Source of the DNA: Vanessa cardui
Lineage: Eukaryota; Arthropoda; Insecta; Lepidoptera; Nymphalidae
Direction of reading: 5' to 3'
NCBI RefSeq assembly: GCF_905220365.1
Contig: NC_061130.1
Span: 13,461,501 to 13,525,500 of the forward strand
DNA: 64,000 bases
Below are positions 57,701-64,000 of this stretch, piece after piece. The notes under the pieces were generated by a model that was not told the origin of the DNA, searched no databases, and was given only the letters and a program-made list of their open reading frames with translations. Numbering within the stretch: the first letter of the stretch is position 1; each line of letters opens with the position of its first letter. Made by a program: the position numbers and the translations under genes.

Positions 57701-59295
57701 TAATCCTAACACATAACAATAAAACACTCTTTTTTTTTCATTTTATTCGTAAAGTAACAGCCCGTAAATTTCCCACTGCTGGGCTAAGGCCTCTTATCCT
57801 AATAAGGAAAGGGTTTGGAACTATTCTACCACGCTGTTCCAATGCGGGTAGGTGGAACGCACATGTGGCAGAATTTCGACGAAATTAGACACATGCAGAT
57901 TTCCTCACGATGTTGCCATCACCGCCGAGCATGAAATGAATTATAAACACAAATTAAGCACATGTATATGGTCACGCTTGCCTGGGTTTGAACCCGAAAT
58001 CATCGGTTAAGATGCACGCGTTCTAACCACTGGGCCAACTCAGCTCATATTCATTGAGTACCGTATAATTACATTTTTTTTATATTGTTTCAGGTCAAAG
58101 GAACTGTCGATATACCATTCGTGTTCCACTGCCGATAATCCTATCACATTGCTTAATGCTAAGATCAATTATTTGAAAGAAAGTTCAAAACACAACTTCA
58201 GTAAGTACAACGATATGAAACTACCGCTGTTAAAAAATGATAGGCACAATTTAGCCAGATCTATTATAAAGATCAAACAAAGAATGCCTTAATTTTTTTA
58301 AAATGTTTGTCATGCATTGGCGTTCGATATTTAAATTTTGTTTTCTTTTTTTAGATGACTTACCCTTCCCGAACCTGATTTTCACAAGATCCGATTGGTT
58401 ACTGTTTATATTAGCATTCGTTTTCCAAACCATACCAGCCTATTTAGGGGACTTGTTTTTGTACCTCAGTGGAAAACCTATCAGGTAACTGTATTAATTG
58501 TTTTTTTTTAAAGCAATATCTAGTTGGTGATAGACATACTTGCCAGATTTCCTTTATCACTATGTAGATGAAATTTAAAAAAATGAAATGCCAGTGTTGC
58601 TTCTTCTTGTGCCCGTCATTCGAAATACATAATGTAATTAAAACAAATAAAGATCGTTATGACAGAACTAATTATACTCAACAAAGCATCAAACAACCCA
58701 ACCAGCCAATAAATTCCCCACTGCTGGGCTAAGGCCTCCTCTCCCTTTGAGGAAAAGGTTTGGAACATATTCCTCCACGCTGTTCCAATGTAATTTGGTG
58801 GAATATTCATGTGACGGAATTTCTATAAAATTAGACACAGGCAGGATACCTCGCGGTGTTTTCCTTCACCGCCGAGCACGAGATGAATTATGAACCCCAA
58901 TTAATCATATTAATATTCAGTGCTGATTACCTGGGCTTGAACCCGCAATCATCGGTCACGATGCACGCGTTCTAACCACTGGGCCATCTCGGCTTGTTCA
59001 ATTTCACTCAGTTAAAAATGGATGCTAAAACATGCACAGTTATAAAAACATATGTTTTCTGTTAAACAGGTACGTAAAAATGCTCAAGAAACTGGAACTA
59101 TGTGTGTCTACGCTAAAATACTTCTCATCTCGTTCCTGGGCAATGAAAGCGTCGCGTGCGCAGGAGTTGATAGCAACTTTAAGTGAGCAAGACAAAAAGA
59201 AATTCCAATGCAACCCACGTAATATCAACTGGGAAGAGTACATGGCGACGTACTTCAATGGAGTCAATAAATACTTACTAAATCGTAGCAGTTAA
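54753..59295 (+). CDS. FAR: Fatty acyl-CoA reductase, complete, ten coding exons
   Basis: Reduces fatty acyl-CoA to primary fatty alcohol with NADPH (known for the family), usually at the ER. Coding exons: 54753-54845, 54974-55090, 55335-55457, 55576-55701, 56108-56261, 56786-56887, 56976-57162, 58094-58200, 58355-58484, 59070-59295 (stop TAA). All introns are GT-AG and phases agree, giving 454 aa, the usual insect FAR length. Seen: Rossmann motif TGGTGFLG (residues 23-30), VFHLAAT (115-121), serine in YMST (Ser159), YTFTK with Tyr211 and Lys215 (the YxxxK pair), IRPSVVTP (234-241), a hydrophobic stretch (351-374) opening the C-terminal FAR_C/male-sterility domain. The start is the first ATG in the frame after an acceptor-like AG at 54738-54739; a second Met is at residue 3, and a noncoding first exon may lie upstream. 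Odd: STIF replaces the more usual STAY after the serine. The substrate (pheromone, wax or other) cannot be read from sequence. Confidence 0.95.
55800..55935 (-). repeat. SINE1 relic in FAR intron 4
   Basis: CCAGTGCGGGTTAGTGGATG, GCAGAATTTCATTGAAATTA and ACATGCAGGCTTCCTCGCG match the antisense body. Head and tail are lost. Confidence 0.8.
57401..57586. mobile_element. MITE H, foldback element in FAR intron 7
   Basis: Arms of about 65 bp: GAGCGCACTGGCAACTTTTG on the left, and the reverse complement of the right end reads GCGCGCACTGGTAACTTTTG; both continue TCACGGTGACTGTTTCGTC. TA flanks both sides (57399-57400, 57587-57588). The spacer is about 60 bp. TA target and long TIRs suggest a Tc1/mariner-type MITE. 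Confidence 0.88.
57600..57680 (+). mobile_element. LINE D tail fragment in FAR intron 7
   Basis: TAAGAGTAACTACTGAG, then GGTAGAATCTACTTTGCAAG and CCGGTGATAACTTT match the LINE D 3' UTR. It lies directly after MITE H. Confidence 0.65.
57752..58047 (-). repeat. SINE1 copy in FAR intron 7
   Basis: Full antisense copy from GTAAAGTAACAGCCCG to CTAACCACTGGGCCAACTCA, ending 46 bp before the acceptor at 58093. Confidence 0.93.
58690..58996 (-). repeat. SINE1 copy in FAR intron 9
   Basis: Full antisense copy from AACCAGCCAATAAATTCC to ACCACTGGGCCATCTCGGC, ending 73 bp before the acceptor at 59069. All SINE1 sequences in this gene's introns are antisense to transcription. Confidence 0.93.
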
Positions 59296-59330
59296 ACCTT
59301 AGTTTAGTTTAATCTCTAGTTAGTATAAAT

Positions 59331-59336
59331 ATTAAA
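59331..59336 (+). terminator. Possible poly(A) signal of the FAR gene
   Basis: ATTAAA, a common variant signal, 36 bp after the stop codon. The first canonical AATAAA downstream is near 59802, so a longer 3' UTR is also possible. Confidence 0.35.
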
Positions 59337-62211
59337 AGTAAAATAGTTTAGTATTAAATAGTTTTTAAGTGTAAATATTTTAAATTAATAGTTCTCCATT
59401 ATTATATTTTATACTTTGACATTATTTATCTGAAGAGTGAATTTATTTGAGCGCACTAATCTCAGGACTTGTAGTCCGATTCGGAAAATAATTTCTTATT
59501 TATATACATAATCCTAATTATAAATCTTATTATAAAAATCTATAGGCTGTGTCATATAACCATGTAACCTTGGAAAAACCGCGTGAAGCAACGACTGTAA
59601 TCTACAGATACGTATAGAATAATACTTGTAACTGCCTTGAAGATTGAAAATGTTTTGTATAATATGAAAATGTATAAATATAAATCATAATGAAATTACC
59701 AACCATGGTTTTTTTACCTTTTGTGGTTTTTTTTCTAAATTCACATATGAGATTCAATAATCTATGAGCATACAAACCTGTACAGGTATACTAGATACTG
59801 TTGGAATAAACAAGCAACATCTGCGTCAAGTCACACAACTTCCAAAAAAAAAGTGGGAGATTCGTGGCTGACACATTGAGATCGCGATTATGATTATTAT
59901 TGTGTAATGTGATTATTGTTGGTTATTTGTGTTGTATACTAAATGTTTTTCGTGTGTGGTAGATTGATTGTTATTTTAAATTAAAGATAATTGTTTTAGA
60001 GGTTAGCCTACTTCCTACTTCTGGTTCTAAAAATATATTATAAATTGCTTATAAAATATAACTACATATTTGAGAATTATTAGATTTCGAATCAATTTGT
60101 AGTAGATGAACGCAATGACGTGACAAAACATATTAAACTCAATCAAAATTGGTAAATTGGGGAACTTTTCTGGTATCTGGTACATGCTGCTGATCTGTCT
60201 CATTATTCGAAGGAGGATGTATGAAGACTCAATTAAAGTCTTGTGTCTCAAGTGATTTTGTCACTGAAATAATATTATGTATAGACAGCATCGCGAATTG
60301 CGTTATTGGAAATAAATAAAAAAACAGTATTTCTTCAAAACCTATATGCTGTTAATTTATCTGATACGTAATCAGTAACAAAAACAATCATTCTCATTAC
60401 GATATCACAAATACTTTTAAGTCATTTATATATACCAAAAATAGAAATGGGCCAACAATTACTCCCTGTGGAACACGCACTCTTGTAGCACGATATCTTT
60501 TATTAATTTCAATAAACAAAGCAGTCAAAATATATTTCAGATATCAATGAAATCAGACATTTCAGGTGTCGGTTTGCATTATAAAGTTTCGTTAAAACTT
60601 ATCATAAATTTACTTCAATCACGTTTCTAGGGTTTTATTATGACTTGTAAAATATAATACAATTATAAAGCGCCTTTGAACTTGTAATGAATGTGGTAAA
60701 CAACAAAAACACTAAGAATATTTTTATGAAATCACACTTCTAGTTTCTACTAAGCCAAGGCTAAGCTATATCTTCCAAAACAGAGAAGGGCTTAGTGCAG
60801 AAGTAAGAAATTTATATGGTTAATTTATAATTAAGTGATTATTGCTTCAGTAATAACTGGATCGAATTAAGAATATTTAAGGTGCAGCACTTTTACTGTA
60901 TCAATTTCTATTTTATATGTTGATTTTAGGTTATTTTCATAAGTAGTGTTCATAAGTAATGCAAGCTAAAAATAAAACGATAAAGTTGTGAGCGAAAGGA
61001 ATATACCGCAAACAATAACACTTACTTTTTGAGAAAGCATTTTAAATGTCAAATATTACTGAGAAACATTACAGGCATGGTCTAAATCTAACTATTATAT
61101 ATTTATGGGTATTCTTTCTAAGGCTTTACCAAAACATTTGTCATGACAAGTACTTAGATGTAATTATATATAGGAAGTTTTTGGTTAGGTTAGGTATAAA
61201 ATGAAATATAATTTTTTTTTTACTAATTTATTAAATTATCCAAAATAAGTCCACTAATTATATCACACAATGAAAGGAATAAATAAACTTAAACCGAGAT
61301 ACTTAAATAAATAATTAAGTAATAAATAAATTTAAGTTAATCATGATGACAATTTAACATTTATATATACAAAATCATCATTTACATACATAACTAAATT
61401 ATTTTTTCTTCAAAATAAATAGTTTCCCGTCCCAACTTCATTTTTATTAAAATAACATCCTGGACCCGATGGCAGCGCCAACTATCGGATCCCATTAAAA
61501 CCATTCAGGGGTCCCTCGAACACACATCAAATATTCAGAAAATTGTTCATAGGTTGAAGTTTTACATACATGTCACATGTGACTTTATTTAGCCATTCAA
61601 TTACTAGCCTAGCCTTTTTAATGAAACCTTACAAAAACTCAATTTCTACAATGCAAAAAGTATCAAAAATTTAATTTATGAAATTTATTCAACTAAATTA
61701 TTAAGAACTAAAACACTAAGCCTTAACAAAACCGACAATATAACGATACATATGCTTAATGTCATTCTGGTCGCTGGTGTAACGTCGTTAATAAAATGGC
61801 TAGGCTTTTAACTGAAAGGCTATTTAAAGTAGATGGCGCGTTATACATAATGTTTGTGTGGTCATCATTTCTATCGATGTGACTTAATACATTTTTATCA
61901 TAAGCATTCTAGTGATTACCTCTCTTTCCAATTTAATTGTGGAGTATTCATTTTCTTTTCCACTAATTCTCTCGCTAGTCATTGCATTGTAATTATATAT
62001 TGCTAGTACAGAGATTAATGGGATTCTTTCATAAGACAATAATTTAGCTCGCTTATTATTGTTTTATCTTTCTAAATATAATAATTAGAAAAATAAAAAG
62101 GTCAGTCTCCAAAAGCTAAGTTACTCCATTATTCATGCTTTATACCACATTTGATTTGTATTCTTTTTAAATTCTTATAGTTAATTTTTATTTACGTATT
62201 AAATAATTTTA
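59337..62211. other. Region between the two convergent FAR genes
   Basis: AT-rich. It should hold both 3' UTRs. A faint SINE1 3' relic (GGGCTTAGTGCAGAAGTAAG near 60788) is the only repeat I can suggest. No exon or further FAR copy is seen. The - strand frame at 60027-60251 has no recognisable domain. Confidence 0.45.
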
Positions 62212-63731
62212 TTACTTGCTTGGTAATAAAAACTTTCGTATACCCGCACAGTATGTTGGAATATATTCGTTCCATACAATATCTGCTGGATCGCAGGGAA
62301 ACGTTTCTTTGTCGATTCCTGTTAGAGATTGCGCTAAAGCCCTCGTCTTCGACGCCTTTATGACCCAAGTATGCGATGTGAAATATTCCAGTGTATTTCT
62401 GACCAATGATATTTTCGCTTGGATTTTTATGAATCTATGAATGAAATAAAAACATAGTAATTATAGGAAGAGGGTACAATATATTGATAATAATTGATAA
62501 TATTTCAGAAATTAGGTTTTCTGAAAATTTATTGTAATTGTTTCATAAAAATATTCAACTAAAATATGTTGCAAAAGATGGTCTAATGACATTAGGAAAT
62601 GTAAATATTAAATGTTTAATCACTGGGAAGTAGCAAAATAAGTTATGTATATGTAGGTAAGTATTAAAGAGAAGATTTGTAGCCTATGTGGTATAGGTTG
62701 TCATATGTCATATGCCACAGGTGGGTTACACATGTCATAAAGTTATAGAATTATCCGACTTATAAAGGTTTTCTTACGATGTTTCCCTTCGCCGAGCACA
62801 AAATTTATGTAAGAAATTTAAGCATATGACAATAATGTGATGTTTGGCTTGTGATCAAAATATTTAGTTTGAGATCACAGAGAGATAGTCTCGTGTGAGC
62901 TCATTCGTTGATTTGAGTCTATTAGGTTATGTTTAAACTTATTTATAGTTTAGAATTAATATTTGTTAATTACCTGGATTTTTTTCCTATTAACAATAAA
63001 ATGATGTCTCCTACATAGGCTGGTATCGTTTGAAGTATCAGCGTTAAAAGGAATACCAGCATTTTATTCTGTGTGAAGTATACGAACGGCAATGGCACAT
63101 CATCTAAAATATTCAAAATATATATAATTTTTGATCTGAGAAATGCTTGACGGAGAGTCAGCTCTTACCATAGACATTGACACTATAAGAAATAATACTC
63201 GTACCTATCCCTTCTATTCGTAACTAAGATGTTATTGTCTTAATGCCGTTAATTAAACCTCCCCCCCTTAACTCAAAGTTAAGGTGTAACAATACTAAGT
63301 ACTGTTTATTAGGCAAATATATCACGAGTGAGTAGTACCACCCACATGGGTATGGATTTTTGATTTAAGTTAATATAGGATAAGATACTACTTATAATTA
63401 TCTAAGATAAAAAGATAACTGTCATAACTCTATTTTACATCATCATTCTTCATACAATTATTTTATCAAGCATTTTTCTAATTACATATTGGGCGATCTG
63501 AGTCAATCTATATCAATTCATACTACCTAATTACGTTATGTGTCAATACTAATTGGATGACAGGATTGGATATATATTATCTAGTTGAACTACAAGATAA
63601 TTAAGGTAATAATTAATTACTTACAACATTTGTTCTTGTGTGCATCTTCAATGATGAGTTCGCTCAAATGTTTCATTGTTATTGGATTTTCTGCACTTGA
63701 ACTGCAGTTGTATACCGCGACTTCGTTTGAC
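62212..63731 (-). CDS. FAR: Second fatty acyl-CoA reductase, last three coding exons only
   Basis: Exons on the - strand: 63625-63731 (107 bp), 62974-63103 (130 bp), 62212-62434 (223 bp with stop TAA). Acceptors TTTGCAG, ATTTTAG and TTCATAG and donors GTAAGT and GTAATT fit. The protein includes YNCSSSAENPIT, a hydrophobic stretch with LILQTIPAYVGDIILLL, and the C-terminal FAR_C part with TLEYFTSHTW, WNEYIPTY and GIRKFLLPSK. Exon lengths and phases match exons 8-10 of the neighbouring FAR, and the last exon is about 40% identical to it by eye. The Rossmann and YxxxK parts lie beyond the right edge, so activity cannot be judged. Role as for the first FAR: acyl-CoA to alcohol. The direction is convergent with the first gene. 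Confidence 0.93.
62690..62835 (-). repeat. SINE1 relic in the last intron of the second FAR
   Basis: ATATGCCACAGGTGGGTTAC, AAGGTTTTCTTACGATGTTT and CCCTTCGCCGAGCACAAAAT retain the SINE1 body in order. Very degraded. Confidence 0.6.
63150..63365 (-). repeat. Repeat A relic in an intron of the second FAR
   Basis: TTACCATAGACATTGACACT, AACTAAGATGTTATTGTC, AGGTGTAACAATACTAAGTA and AGTAGTACCACCCACATGGG are in family order. Old copy. Confidence 0.7.
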
Positions 63732-64000
63732 CTGCAAAGATTACATCTAAATCACCAAGAAAAAAAAGTTGGCACAAAGAAAACAAAGTGTGATTAAAGC
63801 AAATTAAGATATAAATTTCAATGAAATAATTGTTCTTTTAACTGAATTATAAGACAAACACTTTTTGTAATTGAATGACGTCAAAACAAAACAAAGTATT
63901 ATGATATTGCGTCAGCTCTATATAATTACACATTACATTATACTGCATGTATGCAAATATCTTATAAAATCCACAGGATATGATGAAATTAAAGAAAACA
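63732..64000. other. Intron of the second FAR, running off the window
   Basis: No counterpart of FAR exon 7 is visible, so the intron between exons 7 and 8 of this gene is longer than 269 bp. Confidence 0.6.

Noticed and set aside
57398..57727. 109-residue - strand protein in FAR intron 7
   Set aside because: The frame runs through the arms of MITE H and a LINE scrap; palindromic arms often stay open by chance.
59337..62211. Further FAR exons between the two FAR genes
   Set aside because: Searched by eye for TGGTGFLG, YTxTK and FAR_C motifs on both strands; none found.

Overview
This is AT-rich nuclear DNA from an insect, almost certainly a lepidopteran and probably a butterfly. The evidence is the repeat content (tRNA-headed SINEs, LINE tails and short Helitron-like elements of types I know from butterfly and moth genomes) and the lepidopteran-type fatty acyl-CoA reductase (FAR) genes with short GT-AG introns. 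The species cannot be named from the sequence. There is no operon, CRISPR array, rRNA or free-standing tRNA gene.

Genes. Only the last 10 kb is clearly genic. A complete ten-exon FAR gene lies on the + strand at 54753-59295 (454 aa). A second FAR gene lies on the - strand with its last three coding exons at 62212-63731; the rest is beyond the right edge. The two are tail to tail, about 2.9 kb apart, and share exon lengths (107 and 130 bp exactly, 226 versus 223 bp for the last) and intron phases, so they are an inverted duplicate pair. FARs reduce fatty acyl-CoA to fatty alcohols used for pheromones, waxes and ether lipids. One more likely coding exon, the 3' end of an unrecognised gene with a short hydrophobic segment, is at 21872-22077 (+).

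Repeats. The other 50 kb is a gene desert packed with transposable-element remains. SINE1 is a tRNA-derived SINE of about 300 bp with A and B boxes (more than 20 copies or relics). SINE2 is a second tRNA-derived SINE (3 copies). Repeat A is a noncoding family of about 280 bp (more than 12 copies). LINE remains include an RTE-like tail, a second RTE-like tail, a Jockey/CR1-like LINE tail (LINE D), a LINE with a conserved C-terminus (LINE E) and a decayed reverse transcriptase at 48102-48350. Small DNA elements include MITE G (three copies of 305-341 bp, all flanked by TA), MITE H (186 bp inside a FAR intron), a 1.7-kb element with terminal inverted repeats of about 190 bp at 50725-52452, and Helitron-like elements, one ending 42 bp before the first FAR coding exon. 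Two repeats (22500/36690 and 1920/39360) carry segments that are inverted between copies.

The two tandem duplications at 26903-27655 and 41273-41906 are useful because one duplicate of each pair holds a mobile-element insertion (SINE2 and MITE G), while the other preserves the empty site. Names such as SINE1, repeat A and LINE D are local labels used only here.
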